DNA from: Herminiimonas sp.
GTDB taxonomy: Bacteria > Pseudomonadota > Gammaproteobacteria > Burkholderiales > Burkholderiaceae_D
Assembly: GCA_027310305.1 (NCBI GenBank)
Contig: DAIDBD010000077.1
Span: 26,263-90,262, forward strand
Length of the DNA stretch: 64,000 nt
Direction: 5' to 3'
Position 1 is the first letter of the stretch. Each line of letters begins with the position of its first letter. Under the pieces are notes generated by a model, which was not told the origin of the DNA, did no database searches, and saw only the letters and a program-made list of their open reading frames with translations. The position numbers were made by a program, and so were the translations under genes. Below are positions 23,456 to 35,518 of the stretch, piece by piece.

Positions 23456-24172
23456 ATGACGAAACCAGCCTACAAGCGTGTCCTCCTCAAACTTTCCGGT
23501 GAAGCGCTGATGGGCGACGATGCTTACGGCATCAACCGCGCAACAATCGAGCGCATGGTGGCGGATGTTTCCGAGGTGGCGGGTTTGGGCGTGGAATTGG
23601 CGATTGTCATCGGCGGCGGCAATATTTTTCGCGGTGTCGCGCCCGGCGCCCAGGGGATGGATCGTGCCACGGCCGATTACATGGGGATGCTGGCGACGGT
23701 GATGAATTCGCTGGCGCTGGCCGATGCGATGCGGCAGGTCGGCATTACGGCGCGCGTGATGTCGGCCATCAACATCGAGCAGGTAGTGGAACCTTATGTG
23801 CGTCCGAAAGCGCTGCAATATCTGGAAGAAGGCAAAATCGTCATATTCGCTGCCGGCACCGGCAATCCGTTTTTCACCACCGATACCGCTGCCGCGTTGC
23901 GCGGTTCCGAAATCGGCGCGCAAATCGTTCTGAAGGCAACCAAAGTCGACGGCGTGTATAGCGCGGATCCGAAGAAGGATGCGGATGCGACGCGTTATTC
24001 GACCATTACATTCGACGAAGCGATCGCCAAGCATCTTCAAGTGATGGACGCGACCGCTTTTGCGCTGTGCCGCGACCAGAAACTGCCGATCAAGGTATTT
24101 TCCATTGTCAAGCCCGGCGCGTTGAAGCGCGTCATCATGGGGGATGACGAGGGCACGCTGGTTCACGTGTAA
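23456..24172 (+). CDS. pyrH: UMP kinase
   Basis: 238-residue hexameric kinase converting UMP to UDP in pyrimidine synthesis. Amino-acid-kinase fold motifs are [24 protein letters not shown], and [16 protein letters not shown] for UMP binding, followed by [15 protein letters not shown]. An AAGGAG ribosome site precedes the ATG. It heads a chain of closely spaced genes with frr, uppS, cdsA, dxr and rseP. Confidence 0.98.
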   Translation: MTKPAYKRVLLKLSGEALMGDDAYGINRATIERMVADVSEVAGLGVELAIVIGGGNIFRGVAPGAQGMDRATADYMGMLATVMNSLALADAMRQVGITARVMSAINIEQVVEPYVRPKALQYLEEGKIVIFAAGTGNPFFTTDTAAALRGSEIGAQIVLKATKVDGVYSADPKKDADATRYSTITFDEAIAKHLQVMDATAFALCRDQKLPIKVFSIVKPGALKRVIMGDDEGTLVHV

Positions 24173-24212
24173 ACTATCGTACGTTTCATTCGTTGCAACA
24201 GAGGAGAGCGGC

Positions 24213-24773
24213 ATGACTATCGCTGACGTCAAGAAAAATACCGAACAAAGAATGCACAAGTCGATCGAGACGCTGAAAGCGGACCTCGCGAAGGTCCGCA
24301 CCGGTCGTGCGCATACCGGAATTCTCGATCATGTCCAGGTCGATTATTACGGCAATCCAACCATGCTTAGCCAGGTTGCCAACGTGACGCTGATCGATGC
24401 GCGCACGATCGGCGTGCAGCCCTGGGAAAAGAAAATGGTGGCGGTGGTTGAAAAAGCGATCCGCGATTCCGATCTGGGCCTGAACCCTTCCACGCAGGGC
24501 GACATGATCCGCGTGCCGACGCCGCCATTGACGGAAGAACGCCGCAAGGAAATGGTGAAGCTGGTCAAGAACGAGGCGGAAGACGCAAAAATCGCCATTC
24601 GCAATATCAGGCGCGATGCGAACGAAGGATTGAAAAAGCTGTTGAAGGATAAAGCCTGTTCGGAAGATGACGAACGCCGCGCGCAGGACGACGTGCAAAA
24701 ACTGACCGACAAGTTCGTCGCTGAGGTGGACAAGCTGGTCGCCGACAAAGAGAAAGAAATCCTGACGGTTTGA
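24213..24773 (+). CDS. frr: Ribosome recycling factor
   Basis: 186-residue tRNA-shaped factor that, with EF-G, splits post-termination ribosomes. Family motifs are [27 protein letters not shown] and [18 protein letters not shown]. The ATG at 24213 follows a GAGGAGAG ribosome site; the frame is open upstream into the end of pyrH, but that part is not conserved. 40 bases separate it from pyrH. Confidence 0.98.
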   Translation: MTIADVKKNTEQRMHKSIETLKADLAKVRTGRAHTGILDHVQVDYYGNPTMLSQVANVTLIDARTIGVQPWEKKMVAVVEKAIRDSDLGLNPSTQGDMIRVPTPPLTEERRKEMVKLVKNEAEDAKIAIRNIRRDANEGLKKLLKDKACSEDDERRAQDDVQKLTDKFVAEVDKLVADKEKEILTV

Positions 24774-24807
24774 TTGCAGACAATTCAATTTTGGTTTTCC
24801 ATTTCTC

Positions 24808-25566
24808 ATGACGCATACGAGTTCAACGCAGGCAATACCGGAAACCGCGTCCGTGCCGCGCCATATCGCCATCATCATGGATGGAAACGGGCGCTGGGCC
24901 ACCAAGCGCTTTTTGCCGCGCGTGGCCGGCCATGCGAAAGGCGTCGAAGCGGTGCGGGGCATAGTCGAAGCGTGCGCACTGCGCGGCGTCGAATACCTGA
25001 CTCTGTTTGCCTTCAGTTCGGAAAACTGGCGGCGTCCGGCAGATGAAGTGTCGGTACTGATGCGTCTTTTCGTTACCGCACTGGAGCGCGAAGTCGCGAA
25101 AATGCATGCAAACAGCATTTGCCTCAAGGTCGTGGGAGACTTGACAAAATTCGATGCTCCCTTGCGGGAAATGATAGCGAATGCGCAACGAAAAACAGCG
25201 CAGAATAGCCGGCTCACCGTCACGATTTGCGCGAATTACGGCGGCCGCTGGGACATCATGCAAGCGATCGAAAAAATGGTCGCCGCACATCCCGGATCGA
25301 CAGCCTTCACGGAAGAACAGCTGGCGCCGTATTTATCGATGGCGTATGCACCGGAACCCGATCTTTTTATCCGGACCGGCGGCGAAGAGCGCATCTCGAA
25401 TTTCCTGCTCTGGCAACTGGCGTATTCGGAGCTCTACTTCACCGATATTTACTGGCCCGATTTCGATGGCGCCGCATTGGATGCCGCGATTGCCTCTTAC
25501 CGCCAGCGGGAACGGCGTTTCGGGCGTACCAGCGAACAACTGGTCGAGACCAAGAAGGCATCCTGA
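24808..25566 (+). CDS. uppS: Di-trans,poly-cis-undecaprenyl-diphosphate synthase
   Basis: 252-residue cis-prenyltransferase making the C55 lipid carrier for peptidoglycan and O-antigen. [13 protein letters not shown] holds the catalytic aspartate. Also visible are [32 protein letters not shown] and YWPDFD. No strong ribosome site is visible. The stop overlaps the start of cdsA by one base (TGATG). Confidence 0.97.
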   Translation: MTHTSSTQAIPETASVPRHIAIIMDGNGRWATKRFLPRVAGHAKGVEAVRGIVEACALRGVEYLTLFAFSSENWRRPADEVSVLMRLFVTALEREVAKMHANSICLKVVGDLTKFDAPLREMIANAQRKTAQNSRLTVTICANYGGRWDIMQAIEKMVAAHPGSTAFTEEQLAPYLSMAYAPEPDLFIRTGGEERISNFLLWQLAYSELYFTDIYWPDFDGAALDAAIASYRQRERRFGRTSEQLVETKKAS

Positions 25567-26384
25567 TGCTGAAAACGCGAGTGATCACGGCGTTGATATT
25601 GCTGGCGATTTTTCTGGCGGTCCTGTTCTCTCGATCGTTTCTTGTCTTTGCACTCGGCGCCACAATATTTTTCGCGGCGGCGGCATGGGAAAGCTTTCGC
25701 TTGTTCCATGGAAAACATCCGATCGTCGGCGCCGCGCTGTGGACTGCTGCATTCGTGTTCATTCTTTTCAGGGAAAACTTCGCCGAAGCGGCATTACTGT
25801 TCGGTTTGTGTAGCGCGATCTGGGTAATTCGCCTCGCGCCTTCGCTGGCATTGGGACTGCCGCCGCTTGACAGTACAGGCAGCCGCCTTTTGAATGGCAT
25901 CTACGGGATAACCATTCTCGGCTGCTTTATCGCGATCGCAGCGCTTTTCAAGCACAGCCCGCTGTATCTGTTTTCCGTGATGGCGATCGTATGGATCGCA
26001 GACATCGGCGCCTACTTCGCCGGCAAGGCGTTCGGCAAGCGCAAGCTGGCGCCATCCATATCGCCCGGCAAATCATGGGAGGGCGCGGTCGGCGGCTGGC
26101 TCGCCGTGCTGGTCGTGTCTGCCGCGACGGCGGCACATCCGATGCTTGCCGATACATTTGCCGCGCGCCTGCAAATCAAATGGGGCTGGCCGGGATTGGC
26201 AGGCGTGATGACGCTGCTGGTAGCCGCCAGTATTGTCGGCGACTTGTTCGAATCGCAGTTGAAGCGGCGCGCCGGCGTCAAGGACAGCAGCAACCTGTTA
26301 CCCGGGCACGGCGGCGTGCTGGACCGAATCGATGCGTTGATACCGGTCCTTCCGCTGGCCATTCTTTTTGATTCATGGCGATAG
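25566..26384 (+). CDS. cdsA: Phosphatidate cytidylyltransferase
   Basis: 272-residue integral membrane enzyme forming CDP-diacylglycerol, the precursor of all phospholipids. Several hydrophobic helices are present (about 5-25, 35-55, 60-80, 110-140, 175-200). The C-terminal signature is S-x-K-x-x-K-D...[14 protein letters not shown], visible as [18 protein letters not shown]. The start at 25566 overlaps the uppS stop; the frame is open upstream within uppS, but that is a shadow. Confidence 0.96.
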   Translation: MLKTRVITALILLAIFLAVLFSRSFLVFALGATIFFAAAAWESFRLFHGKHPIVGAALWTAAFVFILFRENFAEAALLFGLCSAIWVIRLAPSLALGLPPLDSTGSRLLNGIYGITILGCFIAIAALFKHSPLYLFSVMAIVWIADIGAYFAGKAFGKRKLAPSISPGKSWEGAVGGWLAVLVVSAATAAHPMLADTFAARLQIKWGWPGLAGVMTLLVAASIVGDLFESQLKRRAGVKDSSNLLPGHGGVLDRIDALIPVLPLAILFDSWR

Positions 26385-26400
26385 CATGGGAGCGGACCGG

Positions 26401-27573
26401 ATGCAGCGCATTACGATTCTAGGCGCGACCGGCTCGATCGGCGTTTCGACGCTGGACGTCATCGCGCGCCATCCGGATCGCTATGCGGTCCATGCATTGA
26501 CTGCGCATACTCGCGTCGATGAACTGGCGGCTCTGTGCGAACGGTTTCGGCCGCAAGTCGCGGTAGTCGGCTCCGCCGATTCGGCAAAAAAGCTGACGCG
26601 CCTGTTGCGCGAAAAAAATCTGAAAATCCAGGTCGAATATGGCGAAGCGGCGTTATGCGCCGTCGCTGGCGCGCCCGAATGCGATGCGGTGATGGCCGCC
26701 ATCGTCGGTGCGGCCGGCTTGGCGCCGACGCTGGCCGCCGCGCATGCGGGTAAAAAGGTGTTGTTGGCGAACAAGGAAGTCCTGGTCATGTCCGGCCGGT
26801 TGTTCATGGACGCGATCGCTGCCAGCGGCGCCATACTGCTGCCGATCGACAGCGAGCATAACGCGATTTTTCAGTGCCTGCCGCACGGCTATCAACGCTC
26901 GCCGGCACAGCATGGCATCGCAAAAATTTTGCTGACCGCTTCCGGCGGGCCGTTTCTGACGCGGGACGTCGATACGCTTGCTTCGGTCACGCCGGAAGAA
27001 GCGGTCGCCCATCCGAACTGGGTGATGGGGCGCAAGATTTCGGTCGATTCCGCCACAATGATGAACAAGGGACTGGAAGTGATCGAGGCGCACTGGCTGT
27101 TCGGTGCTTCCGCCAGCCAGATCGACGTGGTGATTCATCCGCAAAGCGTGATTCACTCGATGGTGTCGTATGTCGACGGTTCGATCCTGGCGCAACTGGG
27201 CAATCCCGACATGCGCACGCCGATCGCTTATGCGCTGGCTTATCCCGAACGGATGGCGTCAGGCGTGGCGTCGATCGATCTGACGGCGATAGCGCAACTG
27301 GTCTTCGAGCGCCCGGATTTCAATCGGTTCCCTTGTCTTAAACTGGCGTATGATGCACTGCAGGCGGGGGGCACCGCACCGGCGATCCTGAATGCCGCCA
27401 ATGAGGTGGCCGTCGACGCGTTTTTGAATCAGGCAATCGGATTCCGCATGATCGATCAATTGATTGCGCGCGTGATGGATATGCTGCCTCATCGACCGGT
27501 TACGGATATTGACGACTTGATCGAGCAGGATCGCCATGCTCGGCAAGTCGCTTACGATTTCATTCAATCATGA
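26401..27573 (+). CDS. dxr: 1-deoxy-D-xylulose 5-phosphate reductoisomerase
   Basis: 390-residue NADPH-dependent enzyme of the MEP isoprenoid pathway, making MEP from DXP; it supplies precursors to UppS next door. The NADPH-binding motif [18 protein letters not shown] opens the protein. [24 protein letters not shown] and [21 protein letters not shown] supply metal and substrate residues. I chose the ATG at 26401, preceded by GGGAG; an ATG at 26386 is possible. The stop overlaps the rseP start. Confidence 0.97.
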   Translation: MQRITILGATGSIGVSTLDVIARHPDRYAVHALTAHTRVDELAALCERFRPQVAVVGSADSAKKLTRLLREKNLKIQVEYGEAALCAVAGAPECDAVMAAIVGAAGLAPTLAAAHAGKKVLLANKEVLVMSGRLFMDAIAASGAILLPIDSEHNAIFQCLPHGYQRSPAQHGIAKILLTASGGPFLTRDVDTLASVTPEEAVAHPNWVMGRKISVDSATMMNKGLEVIEAHWLFGASASQIDVVIHPQSVIHSMVSYVDGSILAQLGNPDMRTPIAYALAYPERMASGVASIDLTAIAQLVFERPDFNRFPCLKLAYDALQAGGTAPAILNAANEVAVDAFLNQAIGFRMIDQLIARVMDMLPHRPVTDIDDLIEQDRHARQVAYDFIQS

Positions 27574-28940
27574 TGCTGCTACAGACTATCCTTGCGTTTT
27601 TCGTTGTGCTCGGCACGCTCGTCGTGGTGCACGAGCTGGGCCATTACTGGGTCGCCCGCCTGTGCGGCGTAAAGGTTCTGCGGTTTTCGGTGGGCATGGG
27701 GAAAGTCATATTTTCCCGCCGCTTCGGCCCCGATCAAACCGAATGGGCTGTTTCCATATTGCCGCTGGGCGGTTATGTGAAAATGCTCGATGCGCGCGAA
27801 CAGGATTTGAGCAATTTGCCGCCCGCCGATCTGAAACGCGAATTTACCCGGCAAACGGTATGGCGGCGCATTGCCATCGTGGCGGCTGGACCGATTGCCA
27901 ATTTCATCCTCGCCATCCTGATTTTTGCCGGACTGTATAACCACGGCATTCCCGAGCCGATTCCCAGGTTACGCGCCGTTCCGGAAAAAACGGTGGCTTA
28001 TCAGGCCGGTTTGCGCGGCGGTGAATTGATTACCGCCATCAATGGTGAACCGATCCGGATCTGGTCGGATCTGCGCTGGAAACTGGTGCAGTTGGCGATC
28101 GAAAAAACTCCGGCGCGGCTTGATGTCCAGCACCCCAATCCCGGGCCGTCCGCCGGCAATCTGCTCGATACGGTTACCATTCCGATGGATAGCCTTTCCA
28201 CCTCGGATCTGGAAACCGATTTTCTTGCGAAACTGGGCATCGACTTGGCCAGACCCAAGGCGATACTGGGGAAAATCATGCCTGGCGGCCCTGCGCAGCA
28301 GGCCGGCCTGCAACAAGGCGACCTCATTCTGAATGTAGACGGAACGCCGGTATCCGATGGCCTGGCATTTGTAGAGATGGTGCGCGCCTCTCCCGAAAAA
28401 TCATTGACGATCAACGGACTGCGTAATGACGGACAGGCATTCAGTCTTGCAGTCACGCCGCAAAAGCAGAGCAAGGATGGGCAGACTTTCGGCAGGATCC
28501 AGGTCGAAGTACCTCTGGTGCCTGAAATGATCGTTGCCAGTTCGCCGCCGTTGAAAGCAGTGAGCAAGGCTGTCAAGAAAACGTGGGACACCAGCGCATT
28601 GACGCTTAAAATGCTCGGGAAAATGCTGACAGGCGAAGTATCGCTGAAAAATATCACCGGCCCTATCACGATCGCCGATTACGCAGGGCAAACGGCACGC
28701 GTCGGACTCATCAGTTTCCTCAGCTTTATTGCATTCATCAGCATTAGCCTGGGCGTGATGAACCTGCTTCCCATTCCGGTTTTAGACGGAGGGCTTTTGC
28801 TGTATTATTCGCTGGAAGTTTTGACCGGACGCCCGGTTTCCGAACGGTTCGGCGAGATTGCCCAGCGTGCGGGCATAGGCATCTTGATGACATTGATGGC
28901 GGTAGCCGTATTCAATGACATTGTCCGCCTGATGTCTTGA
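27570..28940 (+). CDS. rseP: Site-2 intramembrane metalloprotease RseP
   Basis: 456-residue inner-membrane zinc protease that cleaves anti-sigma factor RseA and signal-peptide remnants. The active site is HELGH (21-25) in the first membrane helix. Two periplasmic PDZ domains (about 115-300) include [13 protein letters not shown]. The C-terminal metal ligand is in [12 protein letters not shown] (about 393-404). It overlaps dxr by four bases (ATGA) and precedes bamA by 58 bases, the typical envelope-stress neighbourhood. Confidence 0.97.
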   Translation: MMLLQTILAFFVVLGTLVVVHELGHYWVARLCGVKVLRFSVGMGKVIFSRRFGPDQTEWAVSILPLGGYVKMLDAREQDLSNLPPADLKREFTRQTVWRRIAIVAAGPIANFILAILIFAGLYNHGIPEPIPRLRAVPEKTVAYQAGLRGGELITAINGEPIRIWSDLRWKLVQLAIEKTPARLDVQHPNPGPSAGNLLDTVTIPMDSLSTSDLETDFLAKLGIDLARPKAILGKIMPGGPAQQAGLQQGDLILNVDGTPVSDGLAFVEMVRASPEKSLTINGLRNDGQAFSLAVTPQKQSKDGQTFGRIQVEVPLVPEMIVASSPPLKAVSKAVKKTWDTSALTLKMLGKMLTGEVSLKNITGPITIADYAGQTARVGLISFLSFIAFISISLGVMNLLPIPVLDGGLLLYYSLEVLTGRPVSERFGEIAQRAGIGILMTLMAVAVFNDIVRLMS

Positions 28941-28998
28941 GATGTTGTCGATAGCGCCTGTTGGAAACTGCGACAAGAATATTACACAACGATAGCCA

Positions 28999-31350
28999 AT
29001 GAAATTACATTCCGACCGTTTTTCCTTACCGACTTCCCCCCGCCGTATCATTGCCATTGCCGTACTTGCCCTATGTTCAGGCAGCGCATTGGCTGTTGAT
29101 CCGTTTACGGTCAAGGACATCCGCGTCGAAGGCATTCAACGCACCGAACCCGGAACGGTATTCAGTTATTTGCCGGTCCAGGTTGGCGAAACCTTCACTG
29201 ACGAAAAGGGCGCGGCTGCGATCAAGGCGCTGTATGCCACGGGCTTCTTCAAGGACGTGCGCATTGAAACGGAAGGCGATGTGCTGGTTGTCCTGGTTGA
29301 GGAGCGGCCGGCCATTGCAGGCGTTGAATTTTCCGGCACCAAGGAATTCGACAAGGATCAGCTCACCAAGGCTTTGAGGGATATCGGCCTGGGAGAATCC
29401 CGCATCTACGACAAGGCATTGGTCGATCGGGCGGAACAGGAATTGAAGCGGCAATACCTGTCGCGCGGCTTGTACGGCGTGCAGATCACGACGACGGTTA
29501 CGCCGACCGAGCGCAATCGCGTCACGATCAATTTTGCCGTGGATGAAGGCGATGTATCGCGCATCAGGCAGATCAATTTCATCGGCAACAAGGCATTCTC
29601 CGATAGCCGGTTGCGCGCACTGCTGAAGCTGCGGACGCCGGGCTGGTTTACCTGGTACACCAAAGCGGATCAGTATTCGAAGCAGAAACTGGCCGGCGAT
29701 ATCGAAGCGCTGAAATCCTATTATCTGGACCGCGGTTATCTCGAGATGCAGGTCGAATCGACGCAAGTGTCGATCACGCCGGACAAAAAAGACATCTTCA
29801 TCACGCTGAATATCAACGAAGGCGATAAATTTACCGTCGCCGATGTCAAGCTTGAAGGTGAAATGTTCGGCCGCCAGGAAGAATTGAAATCGCTGATGCA
29901 GCTGAAAAGCGGCGATGTCTACTCGGGCCAGAAATTGGCGGAAAGCATCAAGAAAATTTCCGAACGCATGGGTAATTTTGGCTATGCGTTCGCCAACGTG
30001 AACGCCAATCCGGAAATCAATCGCGAGAAAAAAGAAGTGTCGTTCACCGTTCTGATCGATCCGGGCAAACGGGTTTATGTGCGCCGGATCAATGTTGCCG
30101 GCAACACCAAGACGCGCGATGAAGTCGTTCGGCGGGAATTGCGGCAATTCGAAAGTTCCTGGTACGACGGTGAAAAAATCAAGCTTTCGCGCGACCGCGT
30201 CGATCGTCTGGGTTATTTCAGCGCAGTCAATATTGAAACCCCCGAGGTGCAGGGAACGACGGATCAGGTGGACGTCAACATGACGGTTACCGAAAAGCCG
30301 ACCGGAAACATCACGCTGGGCGCAGGGTTTTCCAGCAGTGAAAAACTGACGTTGACCGGCTCCATTCAGCAGGCCAATGCTTTCGGCAGCGGCAATACGC
30401 TGGGAATCGATGTCAATACCAGCAAGCGCTTTCGCACAATTGCCGTTTCGCAGACGAATCCGTATTTTACCGATGACGGCATCAGCCGCAGCTACGAAGT
30501 GTTTGTGCGCACGACCCGTCCGCCGTTATATTTCACCAGCGATTACAAGATCCAGACAGCCGGCGGCAATGTCAAATTCGGCGTGCCATTTTCCGAATTG
30601 GATACCGTGTTCTTTGGACTGGGCGTAGAACAGACCAGCGTGGAAACTTTCACGGGCCTGCTTGACAGCCCTGAACCTTACAAAAAATATGTCAGGGATT
30701 TCGGCAATATTCCGAGCGGTATCGGCACTGCGAAAACGACATCGTTTCCTTTGACGGCAGCCTGGCAGCGCGATAGCCGGGACAGTGCGCTGGTTCCTAC
30801 CATCGGGCGATATCAGCGGGCCAATCTCGAACTCGCTGTTGCCGGCAGTTTGCGTTATTACCGTGCTATCTATCAGCATCAGTATTTCAAACCGCTGTTC
30901 AATACTGCAACGTTGGCGCTGAATGGAGAAATCGATTACGGACGGGGTATCGGCGGCAAGCCATTCCCGGTTTTCAAGAATTTCTATGCCGGCGGGATTG
31001 GTTCGGTGCGGGGATATTCATCTTATTCCTTGGCTGTTCAGCGTACGCCCGGCGTGAATCCTGTCGGCGGGCAAGCACGGTTGATCGCAAATGCCGAACT
31101 CCAGCTTCCTTTCCCCGGTTCGGGCGTCGATCGCAGCCTGCGCTGGTTTACCTTCTTCGATGCGGGAAATGTGTTTAACCTGGAGCAAGGGGAAAAACTG
31201 GCGATAAGCAATTTGAGATACAGCGCGGGCATCGGCATCAGCTGGATTTCGCCAATCGGGCCGTTGAAACTGAGCTACGGTTTCCCTTTGAATGCGAAAC
31301 CGAACGATATAAAACAGCAATTCCAGTTCCAGTTGGGCACAGGCTTCTAG
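28999..31350 (+). CDS. bamA: Outer membrane protein assembly factor BamA
   Basis: 783-residue Omp85 protein that folds and inserts beta-barrel proteins. A signal peptide is cleaved near ALA/VD (about residue 32). Five POTRA domains (33-430) precede a 16-strand barrel with the loop-6 motif VRGYSS (about 675) and the C-terminal aromatic Phe at 783. The downstream genes skp, lpxD, fabZ and lpxA form the conserved outer-membrane biogenesis order. Confidence 0.98.
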   Translation: MKLHSDRFSLPTSPRRIIAIAVLALCSGSALAVDPFTVKDIRVEGIQRTEPGTVFSYLPVQVGETFTDEKGAAAIKALYATGFFKDVRIETEGDVLVVLVEERPAIAGVEFSGTKEFDKDQLTKALRDIGLGESRIYDKALVDRAEQELKRQYLSRGLYGVQITTTVTPTERNRVTINFAVDEGDVSRIRQINFIGNKAFSDSRLRALLKLRTPGWFTWYTKADQYSKQKLAGDIEALKSYYLDRGYLEMQVESTQVSITPDKKDIFITLNINEGDKFTVADVKLEGEMFGRQEELKSLMQLKSGDVYSGQKLAESIKKISERMGNFGYAFANVNANPEINREKKEVSFTVLIDPGKRVYVRRINVAGNTKTRDEVVRRELRQFESSWYDGEKIKLSRDRVDRLGYFSAVNIETPEVQGTTDQVDVNMTVTEKPTGNITLGAGFSSSEKLTLTGSIQQANAFGSGNTLGIDVNTSKRFRTIAVSQTNPYFTDDGISRSYEVFVRTTRPPLYFTSDYKIQTAGGNVKFGVPFSELDTVFFGLGVEQTSVETFTGLLDSPEPYKKYVRDFGNIPSGIGTAKTTSFPLTAAWQRDSRDSALVPTIGRYQRANLELAVAGSLRYYRAIYQHQYFKPLFNTATLALNGEIDYGRGIGGKPFPVFKNFYAGGIGSVRGYSSYSLAVQRTPGVNPVGGQARLIANAELQLPFPGSGVDRSLRWFTFFDAGNVFNLEQGEKLAISNLRYSAGIGISWISPIGPLKLSYGFPLNAKPNDIKQQFQFQLGTGF

Positions 31351-31393
31351 CCGCTCAATGGCATAATAGTAATTTGAATCACGGAGAACGACC

Positions 31394-31912
31394 TTGAAGT
31401 CTCTCATTAAAATATCAATATTGTCCAAGTGCGCCGTTCTGCTCGCATTATCGTTATTTTCGCTTGCCAACGCGCAGGCGCAGGAAACCAGAATCGGGTT
31501 TGTCAGTACCGAGCGGATTTTCCGCGAAGCCGCTCCCGCCAAATTAGCTACCGCAAAAATCGAGCAGGAATTTTCCAAGCGTGAAAAAGAGCTGCAGGAT
31601 TTGGGCAGCCGTTTGAAAGGTGCTTCAGACAAGCTCGATAAAGATGCGGCGGTGCTATCCGAATCGGATCGGATCCGGCGTCAGCGCGAGTTGAGCGATA
31701 TGGACAAGGATTTCCAGCGCAAGCAACGCGAATTCCGCGAAGATTTGAATCAGCGCCGCAACGAAGAACTGGCAACCGTTCTTGACCGCACCAACAAGGT
31801 GATCAAGCAGATCGCCGAAGCGGAAAAATACGATATCGTGTTCCAGGAAGCTGTCTATATCAGTCCGCGCATCGACATCACCGACAAGGTGCTGAAAGCG
31901 CTTAACAAGTAA
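31394..31912 (+). CDS. skp: Periplasmic chaperone Skp/OmpH
   Basis: 172-residue trimeric chaperone that carries unfolded outer-membrane proteins to BamA. A signal peptide (about 1-30, ending ANAQA) is followed by IGFVSTERIFREAAPA and a long charged coiled coil (50-140) forming the tentacles. The start codon is TTG at 31394, supported by a GGAG site eight bases upstream; no suitable ATG occurs before the signal peptide. Confidence 0.95.
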   Translation: MKSLIKISILSKCAVLLALSLFSLANAQAQETRIGFVSTERIFREAAPAKLATAKIEQEFSKREKELQDLGSRLKGASDKLDKDAAVLSESDRIRRQRELSDMDKDFQRKQREFREDLNQRRNEELATVLDRTNKVIKQIAEAEKYDIVFQEAVYISPRIDITDKVLKALNK

Positions 31913-32031
31913 CTCGAAAAGCGGAGTGGAGTCGTGCCATGCCTGACCCTGCTCCGTCATCCTGAAATTTGCCGGGAGCAGAGTGCTGATGCGCTTGGCG
32001 CTGCCGGGCAAGCTTGAATATAAAGGCCGCG

Positions 32032-33090
32032 ATGGGCACTCGACTGACGGAACTGGTCGAACGCTTGGGTGGGCAATTGATGGGTGATCCGGAGATTGAA
32101 GTATCCGGCATCGCGCCTTTGGATGGCGCCGGTTCGTCGCACATCACATTTCTCTCCAATCCCAAGCTTCGGGTGCAAGCCGCACGAACGCGGGCTGCCG
32201 CAGTCATTTTGTCGGCAGCCGATAGCGCGATCATCGGCACTGCCTACAAGGGTGCGCGCATCCTTACGGACAATCCGTATGCATATTTCGCGAAAGTATC
32301 GCAATATTTTGCTGCACAGCAGATGATTCCGATAAATCCGGGCATTCATCCCGGTGCGAGCGTCGACCCAAGCGCCCAAATCGCATCCAGCGCCTGGATC
32401 GGTCCGCATGCCACGATCGAGGCTGGAGCGGTAGTTGCAGACCATTGCATTATTGACGCCGGATGTTTCATCGGACGCGATGCGAAGGTTGGCGCACATA
32501 CCCGGTTTTTCGCCCGCGTGACATTTCTTGCAGGTTGCGAAATCGGCCGATCCGGCATTATTCATTCGGGCGCCGTCATCGGTGCGGACGGTTTTGGCTT
32601 CGCCAATGAAAAAGGAACGTGGGTCAAGATTGCGCAAACGGGCCGGGTGGTGATCGGCAACGATGTCGAAATCGGCGCCAATACCACCATCGACCGTGGC
32701 GCATTGGCCGATACGATCATCGAAGACGGCGTGAAACTGGACAATCAAATCCAGATTGCCCATAACTGCCAGATCGGCGCCCATACCGCGATGGCCGCCT
32801 GCGTCGGTGTCGCCGGCAGTGCGAAGATCGGCAGACACTGCACTTTTGGCGGTGCGGCGATGGTGCTGGGCCATTTGACCATTGCGGACCACGTGCATAT
32901 CTCGGCGGCAAGCATGGTATCGCGCTCGATCCTGGAACCGGGCCAATACACCGGTTTTTATCCATTGGCTAAAAATGCCGAATGGGAAAAATCCGCCGCG
33001 ATCGTGCGCAATTTGACATCGATGCGTGAGAAAATACGCGAGCTGGAAAAAGCGATCAAAACACTCACGAAAAATAATGAACAGCCCTGA
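32032..33090 (+). CDS. lpxD: UDP-3-O-(3-hydroxyacyl)glucosamine N-acyltransferase
   Basis: 352-residue trimeric acyltransferase adding the second acyl chain in lipid A synthesis. The N-terminal uridine-binding domain ([28 protein letters not shown]) precedes a left-handed beta-helix with [14 protein letters not shown] and the catalytic histidine in [15 protein letters not shown] chose the ATG at 32032 with AAAGG just upstream; an in-frame TTG at 32014 is less likely. fabZ begins next to or within its last codons. Confidence 0.97.
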   Translation: MGTRLTELVERLGGQLMGDPEIEVSGIAPLDGAGSSHITFLSNPKLRVQAARTRAAAVILSAADSAIIGTAYKGARILTDNPYAYFAKVSQYFAAQQMIPINPGIHPGASVDPSAQIASSAWIGPHATIEAGAVVADHCIIDAGCFIGRDAKVGAHTRFFARVTFLAGCEIGRSGIIHSGAVIGADGFGFANEKGTWVKIAQTGRVVIGNDVEIGANTTIDRGALADTIIEDGVKLDNQIQIAHNCQIGAHTAMAACVGVAGSAKIGRHCTFGGAAMVLGHLTIADHVHISAASMVSRSILEPGQYTGFYPLAKNAEWEKSAAIVRNLTSMREKIRELEKAIKTLTKNNEQP

Positions 33091-33106
33091 AACAATCCAT
33101 CAAAAA

Positions 33107-33577
33107 ATGAGCAGCCTCGATATCAACCAGATCAAGGAATATTTGCCGCACCGGTATCCGCTGCTGCTGGTGGATCGTGTGCTGCACTGGGAATCGGGCA
33201 AAACCATCACCGCCATCAAGAACGTCACCATCAACGAAGAGTTTTTCAATGGCCATTTTCCGCACAAACCGGTGATGCCCGGCGTCATGATGATCGAGGC
33301 GCTGGCGCAAACGGCGGCGTTGCTGTCGTTTCTGACGATGGGACAGAAACCGGATGACAAGGCGATAGTTTATTTCATCGGCATCGATGGTGCGCGCTTC
33401 AAGCGGCCGGTCGAGCCGGGCGATCAGCTCCGGATGGAAGTGGAAATCATCCGCGCTGCGCGCGGCATCTGGAAGTACAAGGCGAAAGGATCGGTTGACG
33501 GCCAGACCGCTGTCGAAGCCGAACTGATGTGCACGATGCGCAACGTCAGCGACGCGAGCCAGCCAGCGGGACAATAA
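33107..33577 (+). CDS. fabZ: 3-hydroxyacyl-[acyl-carrier-protein] dehydratase FabZ
   Basis: 156-residue hot-dog-fold dehydratase of fatty-acid elongation. The catalytic His is in [25 protein letters not shown] sequence (His near residue 58, Glu about 14 later). The start is uncertain: the ATG at 33107 ([18 protein letters not shown]) fits the family best, but one at 33077, overlapping lpxD, is in frame. Neither has a clear ribosome site, which suggests coupling to lpxD. The stop overlaps the lpxA ATG by one base. Confidence 0.96.
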   Translation: MSSLDINQIKEYLPHRYPLLLVDRVLHWESGKTITAIKNVTINEEFFNGHFPHKPVMPGVMMIEALAQTAALLSFLTMGQKPDDKAIVYFIGIDGARFKRPVEPGDQLRMEVEIIRAARGIWKYKAKGSVDGQTAVEAELMCTMRNVSDASQPAGQ

Positions 33578-34365
33578 TGACCGTTATCCATCCAACCGCC
33601 ATTGTCGATCCGAAGGCGGCGCTCGATGGCTCTGTCGAGATTGGCGCTTATTCGATCATCGGTCCGCACGTAACGATAGGAGCGGGCACCAGAGTCGGTC
33701 CGCACGTCGTCATCGACGGCCATACGACCATTGGCCGCGACAATACATTTTTCCAGTTTTCGTCGATCGGCGCGGCGCCGCAAGACAAGAAATACGGCGG
33801 CGAGCCGACACGGCTGGAAATCGGCGACCGCAACACCGTTCGCGAGTTTTGCACCTTCAATCTCGGCACGGCGCAGGACGCCGGCGTCACCCGGCTCGGC
33901 AACGACAATTTGATCCTGGCGTATGTGCACCTGGCGCATGACTGCCAGGTCGGCAGCAACACGATTTTTTCGAATAACGCGACGCTGGCGGGGCATGTCC
34001 ATATCGGCGACTGGGCGATTTTGAGCGGCTTCGCGGCCGTCCATCAATTCTGCAGAATCGGCGCGCATGCATTTGTCGGCATGAATACCAGCCTCACGCA
34101 AGACGTGCCGCCTTTCGTTCTGCTGGCCGGCAATCCGGCGACCGCGCGCGGCATCAATGCGGAAGGCCTCAAGCGCCGTGGCTTTACCCGCGAGCAAATC
34201 GGCGACATCCGCACTGCCTACAAGCTGATCTATAAATCCAATCTCACTCTGGATGAAGCGAAAGCCGCACTGGCCGCGGAAGAAGCCGATGCGCCGGATT
34301 CGGCCGTTCATCTGCGCCTGATGCGCGAATTTCTCGGCAGCGCGACGCGTGGCATTGTCCGATAA
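33577..34365 (+). CDS. lpxA: Acyl-ACP-UDP-N-acetylglucosamine O-acyltransferase
   Basis: 262-residue trimeric enzyme for the first step of lipid A synthesis. A left-handed beta-helix of hexapeptide repeats (about 1-190) opens with [20 protein letters not shown], with the catalytic histidine in [13 protein letters not shown] and [14 protein letters not shown] after it. The C-terminal helical domain starts near [14 protein letters not shown]. The frame extends upstream inside fabZ, but the ATG at 33577 overlaps the fabZ stop and matches the family. Confidence 0.97.
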   Translation: MTVIHPTAIVDPKAALDGSVEIGAYSIIGPHVTIGAGTRVGPHVVIDGHTTIGRDNTFFQFSSIGAAPQDKKYGGEPTRLEIGDRNTVREFCTFNLGTAQDAGVTRLGNDNLILAYVHLAHDCQVGSNTIFSNNATLAGHVHIGDWAILSGFAAVHQFCRIGAHAFVGMNTSLTQDVPPFVLLAGNPATARGINAEGLKRRGFTREQIGDIRTAYKLIYKSNLTLDEAKAALAAEEADAPDSAVHLRLMREFLGSATRGIVR

Positions 34366-35518
34366 GATGCCGATAGCGATGGTCGCCGGCGAAGCGTCAG
34401 GCGACTTGCTGGCAGGCCGCTTGTTATCCGGTTTGCGTCCGCGTTTTCCCGATGCGCATATTCACGGCATCGGCGGTCCGAACATGGCCGAACATGGTTT
34501 TACCAGCGACTGGCCGATCGACAAACTCGCCGTGCGCGGGTTGTTTGAGGTGTTGGCGCATTATCGTGAAATCAAAGGCATTCAGAACGCGCTGCGTGAC
34601 CAGCTTCTGGCGGAAAAACCGGCGGTTTTCATCGGCGTCGATGCGCCCGATTTCAATCTCGGCCTGGAAATTCAATTGAAGAAGGCCGGCATCCCGACGA
34701 TGCATTTCATCAGTCCGTCGATTTGGGCCTGGCGCGGCGGACGCATCAAAAAGATCGCGCAATCCGTCTCGCACATGCTGGTGGTTTTCCCGTTCGAGGA
34801 AGCGATTTACCGCAAAGCGGGAATCCCGGTGACCTATGTCGGCCATCCGCTGGCGGAAGTGATTCCAATGCAGCCGGATATGGCCGCCGCTCGCAGCGCA
34901 TTGGGCTTGCCATCAGATATTCCCGTCATCGCCATTCTGCCGGGCAGCCGCATGTCGGAGCTGAAATACAATACCGTCGCGTTCATTGAAGCTGCCCGAT
35001 TGCTTGCAAAACGCGCCCCTTCGATTCGCTTCATCGTACCGATGGCAGGCGAACGGCAAAGGCGTTATTTCGTTGAACTGATCGCGCAGGCAGGCTTGCA
35101 GGATGCGCCGCTACAGATAACCGATGGTCAGTCGCATACCGCGATGGCGGCCGCCGATGCGGTGCTGGTTGCGTCCGGCACCGCATCGCTCGAAGTGGCG
35201 CTGTTCAAGAGGCCGATGGTCATTGCCTACAAGATGATGCGGGCTTCGTGGCAAGTCATGCGCCATATGGCTTACCAGCCCTGGATCGGCTTGCCCAATA
35301 TTCTTGCGCAGGAATTCGTCGTGCCGGAATTGCTGCAGGATGACGCAACGCCGCGTGCACTGGCGGATGCGCTATGGAAGCAATTGAATGATCGCAGCCA
35401 TGGCGCGATGCTGCGCCGGCGGTTTACCGACATGCATCATGCGTTATTGCGCGACACGGCGAACGAAAGCGCCCAGGCGGTATCGGCATTGATCGCGCAG
35501 TCGGCCGGCGGGAAATGA
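34349..35518 (+). CDS. lpxB: Lipid-A-disaccharide synthase
   Basis: 389-residue GT19 glycosyltransferase that joins UDP-diacylglucosamine and lipid X. Family motifs are [51 protein letters not shown] and [18 protein letters not shown]. The longest start is GTG 34349, overlapping lpxA by 17 bases; ATG 34367 ([13 protein letters not shown]) is also possible. The stop overlaps rnhB (ATGA). Confidence 0.96.
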   Translation: MALSDKMPIAMVAGEASGDLLAGRLLSGLRPRFPDAHIHGIGGPNMAEHGFTSDWPIDKLAVRGLFEVLAHYREIKGIQNALRDQLLAEKPAVFIGVDAPDFNLGLEIQLKKAGIPTMHFISPSIWAWRGGRIKKIAQSVSHMLVVFPFEEAIYRKAGIPVTYVGHPLAEVIPMQPDMAAARSALGLPSDIPVIAILPGSRMSELKYNTVAFIEAARLLAKRAPSIRFIVPMAGERQRRYFVELIAQAGLQDAPLQITDGQSHTAMAAADAVLVASGTASLEVALFKRPMVIAYKMMRASWQVMRHMAYQPWIGLPNILAQEFVVPELLQDDATPRALADALWKQLNDRSHGAMLRRRFTDMHHALLRDTANESAQAVSALIAQSAGGK